Below, piece after piece: positions 16,938-26,516 of a stretch of 64,000 nt of DNA. The position numbers were made by a program, and so were the translations under genes. Numbering within the stretch: the stretch's first letter is position 1; every line of letters starts with the position of its first letter. This stretch comes from Bosea sp. 124 (GTDB taxonomy: Bacteria; Pseudomonadota; Alphaproteobacteria; Rhizobiales; Beijerinckiaceae), in contig NZ_PZZM01000001.1 in the NCBI RefSeq assembly GCF_003046175.1, positions 1,621,001-1,685,000 of the forward strand, written 5' to 3'. The notes below the pieces were generated by a model, which was not told where the DNA came from, searched no databases, and was given only the letters and a program-made list of their open reading frames with translations.

Positions 16938-17897
16938 TCAGGGGGCGGGTGGCGGCGGGACGATCGGATATCCTTCCAGGGGTCGGTCCGGGATGGGCTC
17001 CACGGCTTCGCTACGAACAGGCCGCGGCCGATGGCTGCGCGCAGCTCGCGGGCCTGCGGCCTGCTTCTGTCCCTCGGCCGTATCGGGCCAGGCAGTTTGG
17101 GCCACGGGATAGATCGGCACGCCGGCTTCGCCGAGCCCCGCCTGCGGCTGCGGCTGCGGCGCATCGCCGATCGGATTCCAGCCGGACCGCCTGAGCGAGC
17201 CGTTGATCGAATAGCCATAGGCCAATCGCAGCAGGCTCGCTTCCGAGGCGCCGGGCTCGCAGACACGCAGCCGGACGGAGATCAGGCCCGATTTGGGGCG
17301 GAAGACGCTGTCGCCGCTCGCGATCCGTTGCCAGGTGTAGAGGCAGCCATCGCCCGCCGCGCCGCGGCCGAAGGCATAGCCGAAGGGGCCATAGCGATTC
17401 TGGACGTAGATGGCGGCTGGCGCCATGGCGACGCCCGGCAGCCGTTCCTCCATCTCGCGCGCGATGGCGAAATCCTCGATGCTGGGATTCGGCAGGAGCC
17501 TGCCTTCGACGCCGGTGTCGTCTGGAACATCGGCCGCCGTCAGGAAGGCGACGTCGATCCCGTTCTCGCCCGGCGTGCGACCGCGCGTCGTCAGGCTGAT
17601 GGCCTGGGAAATGGCGTTGTCGTAGTTGCGCTGCGTGACGCTCACCACCGGGGGAGCGCCTGGAGGCAGGATCACCAAAGCGCGGCTCGGCTCGACGGCG
17701 GTGGCGCGTGTCGCGAACGACAGTTCATCATCCGTCAGCCTCTGCCCGCCGCAGCCCGCAACCGCCACGCCCAGCCAGGTGACCGTCGCAACAATCGCCA
17801 GGCTCCGCCGCGTTCCGTTGCGAGCAGATGCGAGAGCTGGGGGGCAGGATGGGCTCATCCGCATGAGGGCCAGCGGGGGGGAAACGTCATCATGCAT
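16938..17897 (-). CDS. bcsN: cellulose biosynthesis protein BcsN, lipoprotein
   Basis: A 319-residue lipoprotein: the hydrophobic leader ends in the lipobox A-V-A-G-C, with Cys49 as the lipidated residue. The body contains R-N-Y-D-N-A-I-S-Q and Y-V-Q-N-R-Y-G-P-F-G-Y-A, and the C-terminus is Pro-rich. Position directly ahead of bcsA matches BcsN of rhizobial cellulose operons, a protein of unknown biochemical role. The start at 17897 has AAGGG close upstream; the frame is open to 17993, so the exact start is uncertain. Confidence 0.8.
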   Translation of the reverse strand: MHDDVSPPLALMRMSPSCPPALASARNGTRRSLAIVATVTWLGVAVAGCGGQRLTDDELSFATRATAVEPSRALVILPPGAPPVVSVTQRNYDNAISQAISLTTRGRTPGENGIDVAFLTAADVPDDTGVEGRLLPNPSIEDFAIAREMEERLPGVAMAPAAIYVQNRYGPFGYAFGRGAAGDGCLYTWQRIASGDSVFRPKSGLISVRLRVCEPGASEASLLRLAYGYSINGSLRRSGWNPIGDAPQPQPQAGLGEAGVPIYPVAQTAWPDTAEGQKQAAGPRAARSHRPRPVRSEAVEPIPDRPLEGYPIVPPPPAP

Positions 17898-18393
17898 TGA
17901 CCCTTGATTAACAAAGGTTAACGCGGCCCTACCGCGCATTACCTCAATGAGATCAGGTCCCCCAACCGAATCAGCGAGGTCACTACAGACCATTCGCGCG
18001 TCCGGACCAACCCTTGATCACGCAGGCGGACCCGACACCGGCTCGCGCCGAGATGGCCGCCCGGTTCCCAAACCGCCGCATGGTCGGCAGTGGTCGCAGC
18101 GTCGCGTAGTGATGGAAAAAGTACGGTTGGTAAGCCGGGTATGGATGTCACACATGAGCGGCGCGCCATCGTCAAGCTGTCGACCAAGACCCGCGTCCGA
18201 AGCGGAAAGGGAGGTTCTTATCCGGAACGGGCCCTTCGCATTCGGGCCGCACTGGCGTTTCGGGACCGAAAATCGCCTCGACGCGGCCGTCGTTGCCGCT
18301 TTACGCAGACTTTACGGACCCGCCCTGCATTCGAGATGGCGGCGTTACGGGCAGCGCCCCTAGCTACGATCGGACACGCGATCGGAGCTCTCC
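17898..18393. promoter_or_regulatory. divergent promoter region, cellulose operon / kdp operon
   Basis: About 500 bases with no convincing gene. A locally AT-rich stretch at 17900-17925 contains the inverted repeat TTAAC-AAAG-GTTAA (17908-17921) just before bcsN. The kdp promoter, the expected target of KdpE, should lie toward the right end, but I could not pick a clear box. Confidence 0.45.
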
Positions 18394-18480
18394 ATGACCC
18401 TCGACATCCTGTTCCTGCTCGGCGGCCTCGGGCTTTTCGGGCTCGCCGGCCTCGCCGTCGCTGCCGCTGACCGGCTGTGA
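18394..18480 (+). CDS. 28-residue membrane micropeptide preceding kdpF
   Basis: A 28-residue peptide starting M-T-L-D-I-L-F-L-L-G-G and ending A-A-A-D-R-L, almost entirely one hydrophobic helix with a charged C-terminal tip. It has the same length and design as KdpF, which starts eight bases later with the similar M-P-L-D-I-I-L. Being first in the operon, in frame and tightly spaced, it is probably expressed. It may be an accessory peptide of the potassium pump or a diverged KdpF copy; no function is proven. Confidence 0.65.
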   Translation: MTLDILFLLGGLGLFGLAGLAVAAADRL

Positions 18481-18488
18481 GGCGAATC

Positions 18489-18578
18489 ATGCCCCTCGAC
18501 ATCATCCTCGGGCTGACGGCCGTGCTCGTTCTGCTCGTCTATCTCCTCAAGGCGCTGCTGCGCCCCGAATCCTTCTGA
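18489..18578 (+). CDS. kdpF: potassium-transporting ATPase small subunit KdpF
   Basis: A 29-residue single-span peptide, M-P-L-D-I-I-L-G-L-T with the typical C-terminal L-L-R-P-E-S-F. KdpF sits at the interface of the KdpFABC complex in the inner membrane and stabilises it. It starts 8 bases after the preceding micropeptide and ends 12 bases before kdpA. Confidence 0.88.
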   Translation: MPLDIILGLTAVLVLLVYLLKALLRPESF

Positions 18579-18590
18579 GAGGTCGCACCG

Positions 18591-20282
18591 ATGACCCTCG
18601 ATATGATCCAGTTCCTCCTCTTCGCTGCGCTGCTCTTGCTCGCGGCCTGGCCGCTCGGCCACTACATGGCGCGCGTCTTCACCGGTGAGGCCCGCTTCCT
18701 GGCGCCCATCGAGAACGCGATCCTCGCGCTGGCCGGCCAAAGCCAGCCCCAGTCCCAGCGCTGGCAGGCCTATGCTTTTTCGCTGCTGGCCTTCAATTCG
18801 GCCGGCTTCGTCCTGCTCTTCCTGATGCTGCGCTTCCAGAACTGGCTGCCGCTGAATCCGCAGGGCTTTGACGGGCTGTCGGCGCATCTCGCCTTCAACA
18901 CCGCGATCTCCTTCGTCACCAATACCAACTGGCAGTCTTATGGCGGCGAGACGACGCTCTCGAATCTCAGCCAGATGCTCGGGCTGACGACGCAGAACTT
19001 CGTTTCCGCGGCGAGCGGCGCGGCTGTCGCTGCCGCCGTGGCGCGGGGCTTCGCGGCAAAGCAGACGCGGGTGCTCGGCAACTTCTGGGTCGATCTGACC
19101 CGGGTGACGCTCTACATCCTGCTGCCGGCCGCGCTCCTGCTGGCGCTCATGCTGGTCGGGCTCGGCCTGCCGCAGACGCTGCAAGGCTCCTTCGACGCGA
19201 CGACGCTGGAAGGCGCGAAGCAGAGCATCGCACTCGGCCCGGTCGCGAGCCAGATCGCGATCAAGCAGCTCGGCACCAATGGCGGCGGCTTCTTCAACGT
19301 CAATTCGGCGCATCCCTTCGAGAACCCGACCGCGCTCTCGAACCTGCTGACGACGATCTCGATCCTGCTGATCCCGGTCGCTTTCTGCCTCACCTATGGC
19401 CGGCTCGTCGGCGACCGCCGGCAGGGCCGCGCCCTGTTCGCGGCCATGGCGGTGCTGTTCCTCGTCGGCTTCGCGGCGATCTATAGCGCGGAGCGCCTCG
19501 GCAATCCGCTCCATGCCGGGCTGGTCGATGCAACTGCGGGCAATATGGAGGGCAAGGAGGTCCGCTTCGGCATCCTCGCCTCGACGCTCTGGGCGGCCGC
19601 GACGACGGCGGCTTCCAACGGCTCGGTCAACGCCATGCTCGATTCCTTCACGCCGCTCGGCGGGCTCGTCGCGATGCTCAACATCCAGCTTGGCGAGGTC
19701 ATCTATGGCGGCGTCGGCGTCGGGCTCACCGGCATGCTGCTCTTCGTCATCATCACCGTCTTCCTGGCGGGGCTGATGGTCGGTCGGACGCCGGAATATC
19801 TCGGCAAGAAGATCGAGGCGCGGGAGATCAAGCTCGCGGCGCTGACCCTGCTGGTGATGCCGCTCGGAATCCTGGCGCTGGCCTCGCTCGCCATCGCGAC
19901 AGGGCAGGCGCAATCCTCGGTGCAGGACGCCGGGCCGCACGGGCTGTCCGAGCTGCTCTATGCCTACAGCTCGGCGACCGGCAACAACGGCTCGGCCTTC
20001 GCCGGCTTCACCGCCAACACGCCCTGGCACAATGCCTTCCTCGGCGTCGCGATGATGCTCGGTCGCTTCGGCTACATCGTCCCGATCCTCGCCATCGCCG
20101 GAAGCCTCGCGGCCAAGCGTCCTGCAGCCGAGACGGCCGGCACCTTCCCGACGCATGGGCCGCTCTTCGTCACGCTTCTGGTGGCGACGATCCTGATCGT
20201 CGGCGCCCTCACCTTCCTTCCCATCCTCGCCCTCGGCCCGATCGCAGAACACGTGTCGATCCTGGCCGGGCAGAGCTTCTGA
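18591..20282 (+). CDS. kdpA: potassium-transporting ATPase subunit KdpA
   Basis: A 563-residue channel-like subunit that binds and selects potassium. The four pore regions are visible: [27 protein letters not shown] and [10 protein letters not shown]. About ten hydrophobic helices span the sequence and the length is normal. The start at 18591 follows GAGAGGTCGC and fits the operon spacing. Confidence 0.97.
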   Translation: MTLDMIQFLLFAALLLLAAWPLGHYMARVFTGEARFLAPIENAILALAGQSQPQSQRWQAYAFSLLAFNSAGFVLLFLMLRFQNWLPLNPQGFDGLSAHLAFNTAISFVTNTNWQSYGGETTLSNLSQMLGLTTQNFVSAASGAAVAAAVARGFAAKQTRVLGNFWVDLTRVTLYILLPAALLLALMLVGLGLPQTLQGSFDATTLEGAKQSIALGPVASQIAIKQLGTNGGGFFNVNSAHPFENPTALSNLLTTISILLIPVAFCLTYGRLVGDRRQGRALFAAMAVLFLVGFAAIYSAERLGNPLHAGLVDATAGNMEGKEVRFGILASTLWAAATTAASNGSVNAMLDSFTPLGGLVAMLNIQLGEVIYGGVGVGLTGMLLFVIITVFLAGLMVGRTPEYLGKKIEAREIKLAALTLLVMPLGILALASLAIATGQAQSSVQDAGPHGLSELLYAYSSATGNNGSAFAGFTANTPWHNAFLGVAMMLGRFGYIVPILAIAGSLAAKRPAAETAGTFPTHGPLFVTLLVATILIVGALTFLPILALGPIAEHVSILAGQSF

Positions 20283-20302
20283 GACAGTTGGAAAGTCATC
20301 GC

Positions 20303-22345
20303 ATGAGCAAGCATGCTCCCGCCGAGATGGGCCTTTTCTCGCCCGTCATCATCCGCCCTGCGATCCTGCAGGCCTTCCGCAAGCTCGATCCGCGCAGCCT
20401 CGCCCGCAATCCGGTGATCTTCTCGACCGCGCTGGTCTCTGTGCTGGCGAGCGCGCTCGTCATCCGCGAGGGGCTGACCGGGGGGCCGGTCTTCTGGATC
20501 GGTCTGCAGATCGCGATCTGGCTCTGGTTCACCGTCCTTTTCGCCAATTTCGCGGAGGCCGTTGCCGAAGGGCGCGGCAAGGCGCGGGCCGATGCCTTCC
20601 GCTCGACGCGCTCCTCGGCGCTGGCCAAGGTGCTGATCAACCCCGCCGACCGCGTCGTCTACGGCACCAAGGAGGTCGAGCTGGTCGAGCCCGGCGAGGT
20701 CATCCTCGTCGAGGCCGGCGACACGGTCCCGACCGATGGCGAGATCATCGAGGGCGTGGCCTCGGTGGACGAAAGCGCCATCACCGGCGAATCCGCGCCG
20801 GTGATCCGCGAATCCGGCGGCGACCGCTCCTCCGTCACGGGCGGCACGCGGCTGGTCTCGGACTGGCTGGTGGTCCGCGTCACGGCGCGGCAGGGCGAGA
20901 CCTTCCTCGACCGGATGATCGCACTGGTCGAGGGCGCCAAGCGCCAGAAGACACCCAACGAGATCGCGCTCGACATCCTGCTGGCGGCGCTGACGCTGGT
21001 CTTTCTCTTCGTCGTCGCGACATTGCCCTTCTTCGCCTCCTGGTCCGGCACGACGCTGCCCGTGATCTATCTTGCGGCGCTGTTCGTGACGCTGATCCCG
21101 ACCACGATCGGCGGCCTGCTCTCGGCCATCGGCATCGCCGGCATGGACCGGCTGGTGAAGGCGAACGTCATCGCCAAATCCGGCCGCGCGGTCGAGGCTG
21201 CCGGCGATATCGACGTCCTCCTGCTCGACAAGACGGGCACGATCACCTTCGGCAATCGCATGGCCCATGCCTTCGAGCCGGCACCGAATGTCAGCGAGCG
21301 CGATCTGGCGGAGGCGGCCTTCCTCGCCTCGCTCGCCGACGAGACGCCGGAAGGCAAGTCGATCGTCGATCTCGCCGCGAAGCGTTTCGGCTTCGATGCC
21401 GCCGCCGGCCAAGGTGCGACCTTCGTGCCCTTCACCGCGCAGACGCGGATGTCCGGCGCCGACCTGCCCGGCGGCATCGCGCTGCGCAAGGGTGCCTCCG
21501 ACACGATGGCGAAACTCACCGGCGGCACGCTCGCGGCCGGCGTCGAGCAGGCCGTGCGCAAGATCGCCTCCTCGGGCGGCACGCCGCTGGTCGTTGCGCG
21601 CGACCATGCCGTGCTCGGCGTCATCCACCTCAAGGATGTGGTGAAGCCCGCGATCCGCGAGCGCTTCGCCGAATTGCGGCGCATGGGCATCCGCACGGTG
21701 ATGATCACCGGCGACAATCCGCTGACGGCCGCCGCCATTGCAGCCGAGGCCGGTGTCGACGATTTCCTGGCCGAGGCGACGCCGGAGCGGAAGCTCGCCC
21801 TGATCCGGGAGGAGCAGGCGCAGGGGCGGCTCGTCGCGATGTGCGGCGACGGCTCGAACGACGCACCTGCCCTCGCCCAGGCCGATGTCGGCGTCGCGAT
21901 GAATTCCGGCACGCCAGCCGCCAAGGAGGCCGGCAACCTGATCGACCTCGACAGCGACCCGACGAAGCTGATCGAGATCGTCATGGTCGGGAAGCAGCTT
22001 CTCATTTCGCGCGGCGCACTGACCACCTTCTCGATCGCCAACGACGTGGCGAAGTACTTCGCCATCCTGCCGGCGCTGTTCATCGCGGCCTATCCGGGGC
22101 TGGCCGTCCTCGATGTCATGGGGCTGGGAACGCCGGAATCGGCGATCCTGTCGGCGATCATCTTCAATGCGCTGGTCATCGTCGCGCTGATCCCGATCGC
22201 GCTGAAGGGCGTGCGCTATGCGCCGGCTTCGGCCTCCAAGCTGCTCGGCCGCAACCTGCTGATCTATGGGTTAGGGGGGCTCATCGTCCCCTTCATCGGC
22301 ATCAAGGCGATCGACCTGATCGTCGACCTGCTGCATCTCGCCTGA
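20303..22345 (+). CDS. kdpB: potassium-transporting P-type ATPase subunit KdpB
   Basis: A 680-residue P-type ATPase that powers the pump. The phosphorylated aspartate is Asp309 in [14 protein letters not shown] (actuator domain) and [10 protein letters not shown] (hinge) are also present. The start at 20303 is chosen because GGAAAG lies 7 bases upstream; an in-frame TTG at 20288 would add five residues. Confidence 0.97.
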   Translation: MSKHAPAEMGLFSPVIIRPAILQAFRKLDPRSLARNPVIFSTALVSVLASALVIREGLTGGPVFWIGLQIAIWLWFTVLFANFAEAVAEGRGKARADAFRSTRSSALAKVLINPADRVVYGTKEVELVEPGEVILVEAGDTVPTDGEIIEGVASVDESAITGESAPVIRESGGDRSSVTGGTRLVSDWLVVRVTARQGETFLDRMIALVEGAKRQKTPNEIALDILLAALTLVFLFVVATLPFFASWSGTTLPVIYLAALFVTLIPTTIGGLLSAIGIAGMDRLVKANVIAKSGRAVEAAGDIDVLLLDKTGTITFGNRMAHAFEPAPNVSERDLAEAAFLASLADETPEGKSIVDLAAKRFGFDAAAGQGATFVPFTAQTRMSGADLPGGIALRKGASDTMAKLTGGTLAAGVEQAVRKIASSGGTPLVVARDHAVLGVIHLKDVVKPAIRERFAELRRMGIRTVMITGDNPLTAAAIAAEAGVDDFLAEATPERKLALIREEQAQGRLVAMCGDGSNDAPALAQADVGVAMNSGTPAAKEAGNLIDLDSDPTKLIEIVMVGKQLLISRGALTTFSIANDVAKYFAILPALFIAAYPGLAVLDVMGLGTPESAILSAIIFNALVIVALIPIALKGVRYAPASASKLLGRNLLIYGLGGLIVPFIGIKAIDLIVDLLHLA

Positions 22346-22358
22346 AGGAGACTTGATC

Positions 22359-22949
22359 ATGACCTCCTATCTTCGCCCCTCCCTCGTCCTTCTCGGCGTC
22401 TTCAGCCTGCTGACGGGAGCGGCCTATCCGCTCGCCGTCACCGGCGTCGCCCAGGCAGTGTTTCCGTCGCAGGCGAACGGCTCGGCCATCCTCAAGGATG
22501 GGACCGTGATCGGCTCGGCCCTGATCGGCCAGTCCTTCGCCTCCGAGCGCTACTTCCACGGCCGGCCCTCGGCCACGACGGCCGCCGATCCGCAGGATGC
22601 GACCAAATCCGTCGAGAGCCCCTACAACGCCACGAACTCGACCGGCTCGAATCTCGGGCCGAGCTCGGCCGCGCTGAAGCAGGCGATCTCCGAACGGGTC
22701 GCCGCGCTGGGCGGCGGCGCCCAGCCTGCCGATCTGGTGACCGCGTCCGGCTCCGGTCTCGACCCGCATATCTCGCCTGACGCGGCTCTGCTCCAGGTCG
22801 CGCGCGTCGCCAAGGCGCGCGGGTTGCAGGAGGAGCGGGTCAGGCAGCTTGTGCTCGAACAGGCCGAACCGCGCCTGCTTGGCGTTCTCGGCGAGCCCCG
22901 CGTCAATGTCCTGGCGCTCAACCTCGCGCTCGACAGGCTCGGGCGCTGA
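22359..22949 (+). CDS. kdpC: potassium-transporting ATPase subunit KdpC
   Basis: A 196-residue subunit with one N-terminal membrane helix (about 5-30) and a periplasmic domain containing F-H-G-R-P-S-A and S-G-S-G-L-D-P-H-I-S, both typical of KdpC. The ATG at 22359 is preceded by AAGGAG at 8 bases. It completes the KdpFABC pump and is 84 bases ahead of kdpD, a gap filled by an intergenic repeat. Confidence 0.96.
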   Translation: MTSYLRPSLVLLGVFSLLTGAAYPLAVTGVAQAVFPSQANGSAILKDGTVIGSALIGQSFASERYFHGRPSATTAADPQDATKSVESPYNATNSTGSNLGPSSAALKQAISERVAALGGGAQPADLVTASGSGLDPHISPDAALLQVARVAKARGLQEERVRQLVLEQAEPRLLGVLGEPRVNVLALNLALDRLGR

Positions 22950-22980
22950 TGCTCTGGTCCGCAGATCAGATGGAGTCGGC

Positions 22981-23030
22981 GCATGGCTTTGGCGAAAGAC
23001 CGGTTCCCACTTTTTCGCGCCATGCTCTAG
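22981..23030. repeat. dispersed intergenic repeat, copy 1
   Basis: A 50-base element between kdpC and kdpD, with ends GCATG and CATGC, an internal CCGGTTCCCACTTTTTC and a terminal ATGCTCTAG. A second member of the family lies at 59146-59194. Elements of this form are widely scattered in rhizobial genomes. Confidence 0.6.
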
Positions 23031-23033
23031 CCG

Positions 23034-25751
23034 ATGCCGAGCGCGCCTGACGAGAGACCGACACCTGAATCCTTCCTCGCCGAGGCCCGCGGCGAGGAAG
23101 GCGGCGGGGTCGGTCGCCTCAAGATCTTCCTCGGCGCCTCGCCCGGTGTCGGCAAGACCTTCGCCATGATCGAGGAGGCCCGCGTGCGGCAGCGCGCGGG
23201 CCTCGACGTCGTGGTGGCGCTGGTCGAGACCCATGGCCGGACCGAGACGGCCGCCCTGCTCGAGACGCTGGAGCAACTGCCGCGCCGCCCGGTCGCCTAT
23301 CGCGGCCAGATGCTGAGCGAGCTCGACCTCGACGCGCTGCTCGCGCGCAAGCCCGCCATCGCTTTGATCGACGAACTCGCGCACAGCAACGCGCCGGGCT
23401 CGCGCCATCCCAAGCGCTGGCAGGATGTCGTCGAGGTGCTCGACGCCGGCATCGACGTCGTCACCACGCTGAACATCCAGCATGTCGAGAGCCTGAACGA
23501 TGTGGTCGCGCGCATCACTGGCGTGCGCGTGCAGGAAACGGTGCCGGACCACATCCTGCAGCGGGCCGACGAGATCGAGCTGATCGACCTGCCCCCCGAG
23601 GAGCTGATCAAGCGACTGAAGGACGGCAAGGTCTATGTGTCGCAGCAGATCGGCCAGGCGCTGGAGAACTTCTTCGGCAAGGGCAAGCTGACGGCGCTGC
23701 GCGAGCTCGCGCTACGCACGGCGGCGAGCCGGGTCGATGCCGAGATGCTGGCCTGGATGCAGGCCAACGCCGTCAAAGGCCCCTGGCCCGCCGAAGAGCG
23801 CCTGCTCGTCTGCATCAACGAGGCGCCGGTCGCGCGCAGCCTGGTGCGGGCCGGCAAGCGCATGGCCGAGCGGTCTCGGCTGCCCTGGATCGTCGTGACC
23901 GTGACGACGCCCCGGCACGAGGCGATGCCGGCCGAGACGCGGGCGGTCACGGTCGAGGCGCTGCGGCTGGCGGAGACGCTCGGGGCCGAAACCGTCGTGC
24001 TGCGCGCGGAATGCGATGTCGCGGGCGAGGTGCTGCGCTATGCCCGCCAGCGTAATGTCTCGCGCATCGTGATCGGCCGGCCGCGCTCGCACCGCTCCTG
24101 GTGGCAGAGACTGGCCGGGGCCTTCCGCGAGCCGGTCGCCGACCGCCTGCTCGACGACGCGACCGATTTCGAGATCACGGTGGTGACGCCGCATTCCCGG
24201 ATCGAGCGACGCAAGGCCTCGTCGGCACCTGTCATGCGGTTCGCATGGCAAGGCTACGCCATGGCCTTCTCCGCCATCGCCGTAGCGACGCTTCTCGCAC
24301 TGCCGATCTCGATCTGGGACGCCGTTCCCGGTGGCGCGATCTCGGCCCTCTATCTGATCGCGGTGCTGATGGTGGGCGCCCGCTGGGGTCTCGGGCCGTC
24401 GCTCGCCGCCGGCGCTCTGGGCTCGGTCGCATACAATTTCTTCTACACGCCACCGTTCTACTCCCTCCACATCAGTCGTTCGGAGGACGTGGTCTCGATC
24501 GCCATCTACTTGCTGGGCGCGCTGTTCACCGGCACTCTGGCCGGGCGTCTCAAGGCGCAGGTCGAGGCGATGCGCGCGGCGCAGCGGCGCACCGAGACCC
24601 TCTACGACTTCGCCCGCAAGATCGCTTCCGCCACGCAGACCGACGACGTGCTCTGGGCGGCGGCCTTCCACATCGCTGCGACGCTGGACTGCCATTCGCT
24701 CATCCTGATGCCCGATGCGGGCGGAACCCTGCAGCAGGTGCAGGGGCATCCGACGATCGAGGATCTCGATGCCCGCGCCGAGGGAGCCGTGCGCTGGGCC
24801 TTCGAGAAGAACGAACCGGCGGGAGCCGGCACCGCGACGTTGCCGATGAGCGAATGGCTGTTCGTGCCCTTGGCGACCGCCGGCGCGACGCTCGGCGTCA
24901 TCGGCGTGCGCTTCCGCGACCGGCAGCGCGGACTCGACCCCGAAACGCGGCGGCTGCTGATCGCGGTCGAGGATCAGGTCGCGGTTGCGGTCGAGCGCAC
25001 GCGCCTCGCTCAGGAGCTCGCCAATGCGCGGGTCTCCGCCGAGGGCGAGAAGCTGCGCGGCGCGCTGCTCAACTCGGTCAGTCACGATCTGCGCACCCCG
25101 CTCGTCACCGTGATCGGGGCGGTCTCCAGTCTGGCGGAAACCGACGGGACGCTCAGCCCGGCCGACCGGCGCGAGCTGACGGCGACCGCCCTCGACGAGG
25201 CGCGCCGCCTCGACCGCTATGTCCAGAACCTGCTCGACATGACGCGGCTCGGGCATGGCGCGCTGGCGCCAAAGCGGGCGGCTGTCGATCTGCGCGAGAT
25301 TCTCGGCGTCGTTCGCAACGACCTGAAGCGCGTGCTGACCAGGCACAGCCTCGCGATCGAGACACCGCGCGACCTGCCGGCGCTGCTTGTCGATCCGGTT
25401 CTGATCGGCCAGGCCATCGCCAATGTCGTCGAGAACGCCGCGAAATATGCGCCTGCGGGAAGCGCCATCCGCATCACGGCGAAACGCGATGGGGCGATGG
25501 CCGCAATCGCCGTGATCGACGAGGGGCCAGGCATTCCCGAGGATGAGCGCGAGCGCGTCTTCGACCTTTTCCACCGCGTCGCCGACGGCGATCTGCGGCC
25601 TGCGGGCACGGGGCTCGGGCTCTCCATCGTGAAGGGGCTGGTCGAGGCGCATGACGGGACGGTCGCGGCCATGGCCGGCCCGGATGGACGCGGGACGGCC
25701 ATCGTGATCAGGCTGCCTTTCGCGCCCTCCAGCAGCGATGATCCGGAATGA
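23034..25751 (+). CDS. kdpD: osmosensitive potassium-channel sensor kinase KdpD
   Basis: A 905-residue kinase of full length. The N-terminal KdpD domain has Walker A A-S-P-G-V-G-K-T, then a universal-stress-like domain, a four-helix membrane region (about 405-510), a GAF-like segment, the phospho-accepting His684 in S-H-D-L-R-T-P-L, and a catalytic domain with N-V-V-E-N-A-A-K-Y-A and G-T-G-L-G-L-S-I-V. It senses potassium limitation and ionic strength and passes phosphate to KdpE, whose gene overlaps its stop by 4 bases. Confidence 0.96.
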   Translation: MPSAPDERPTPESFLAEARGEEGGGVGRLKIFLGASPGVGKTFAMIEEARVRQRAGLDVVVALVETHGRTETAALLETLEQLPRRPVAYRGQMLSELDLDALLARKPAIALIDELAHSNAPGSRHPKRWQDVVEVLDAGIDVVTTLNIQHVESLNDVVARITGVRVQETVPDHILQRADEIELIDLPPEELIKRLKDGKVYVSQQIGQALENFFGKGKLTALRELALRTAASRVDAEMLAWMQANAVKGPWPAEERLLVCINEAPVARSLVRAGKRMAERSRLPWIVVTVTTPRHEAMPAETRAVTVEALRLAETLGAETVVLRAECDVAGEVLRYARQRNVSRIVIGRPRSHRSWWQRLAGAFREPVADRLLDDATDFEITVVTPHSRIERRKASSAPVMRFAWQGYAMAFSAIAVATLLALPISIWDAVPGGAISALYLIAVLMVGARWGLGPSLAAGALGSVAYNFFYTPPFYSLHISRSEDVVSIAIYLLGALFTGTLAGRLKAQVEAMRAAQRRTETLYDFARKIASATQTDDVLWAAAFHIAATLDCHSLILMPDAGGTLQQVQGHPTIEDLDARAEGAVRWAFEKNEPAGAGTATLPMSEWLFVPLATAGATLGVIGVRFRDRQRGLDPETRRLLIAVEDQVAVAVERTRLAQELANARVSAEGEKLRGALLNSVSHDLRTPLVTVIGAVSSLAETDGTLSPADRRELTATALDEARRLDRYVQNLLDMTRLGHGALAPKRAAVDLREILGVVRNDLKRVLTRHSLAIETPRDLPALLVDPVLIGQAIANVVENAAKYAPAGSAIRITAKRDGAMAAIAVIDEGPGIPEDERERVFDLFHRVADGDLRPAGTGLGLSIVKGLVEAHDGTVAAMAGPDGRGTAIVIRLPFAPSSSDDPE

Positions 25752-26458
25752 CCGACAGCAAGCCCGCGCGCATCCTCGTGATCGACGACGAGGCGCCGAT
25801 CCGGCGCTTCCTCGCGATCGTGCTCGGCGCCGGCGGATTCGAGATGCTGGAGGCCGATCGCGGCCGGCTTGGCGTCGAACGCGCCGCGACCATGGCGCCC
25901 GATGCCGTGCTGCTCGATCTCGGCCTGCCCGACATGGACGGCAAGGCTGTGATCGAGGCGATCCGCGAATGGTCGAGCCTGCCGATCCTGGTGCTCTCCG
26001 TGCGCGATGCCGAGACCGAGAAGATCGCGGCGCTCGATGCCGGCGCCGACGATTACGTCACGAAGCCGTTCTCGACCGGCGAACTGCTCGCCCGGCTGCG
26101 GGCGTTGCTGCGCAGCCGACGCGACCGCGCGACCGAGCCCGCCGCGATCCGCATCGGCGGACTCGAGATCGACCTGGCGAGCCGCGGCGTCGCCGTCGAT
26201 GGCGTCCAGGTGAAACTGACCCGCAAGGAGTTCGACGTCGTCGCGCTGCTGGCGCGCAATGCCGGCAAGCTCGTCGGACACCGGCAGTTGCTGACGACGA
26301 TCTGGGGGCCCGCCCACGCCGCCGACACGCATTACCTGCGCATCGCCGTCGGGCATGTCCGCGAGAAGATCGGCGACGATGCCGCCGATCCGCGCTTCAT
26401 CATCACCGAACCAGGCGTCGGCTACCGGCTGGTCGACGCCGAGGCCGGCGACAGCTAA
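25748..26458 (+). CDS. kdpE: response regulator KdpE
   Basis: A 236-residue OmpR-type regulator. Receiver Asp57 lies in V-L-L-D-L-G-L-P-D-M-D-G; the Lys motif is Y-V-T-K-P-F. The C-terminal winged helix contains L-T-R-K-E-F-D-V-V-A-L and the KdpE-like T-H-Y-L-R-I-A-V. It activates the kdp operon when phosphorylated by KdpD. Its start overlaps the kdpD stop (ATGA), so the pair is translationally coupled. Confidence 0.96.
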   Translation: MTDSKPARILVIDDEAPIRRFLAIVLGAGGFEMLEADRGRLGVERAATMAPDAVLLDLGLPDMDGKAVIEAIREWSSLPILVLSVRDAETEKIAALDAGADDYVTKPFSTGELLARLRALLRSRRDRATEPAAIRIGGLEIDLASRGVAVDGVQVKLTRKEFDVVALLARNAGKLVGHRQLLTTIWGPAHAADTHYLRIAVGHVREKIGDDAADPRFIITEPGVGYRLVDAEAGDS

Positions 26459-26516
26459 CGGATCGTCACGATCGAGGCCGGCGCACGGCCCGGCCCCGCA
26501 TGGTGCCGAGGACCGC

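Noticed and set aside
14858..17194. A 778-codon plus-strand frame opposite bcsA and bcsN
   Set aside because: bcsA has all its catalytic motifs on the other strand; this frame is an artefact of GC-rich codon positions.
17898..18393. Small plus-strand frames between bcsN and kdp
   Set aside because: No ribosome sites, poor codon pattern and Arg/Ser-rich composition typical of non-coding high-GC DNA.
18360..20252. A 630-codon minus-strand frame opposite kdpA
   Set aside because: Antisense shadow of kdpA, low-complexity charged sequence, no family motif.
26459..26516. Possible terminator after kdpE
   Set aside because: Only short, interrupted complementarities; no convincing stem in the 58-base gap.
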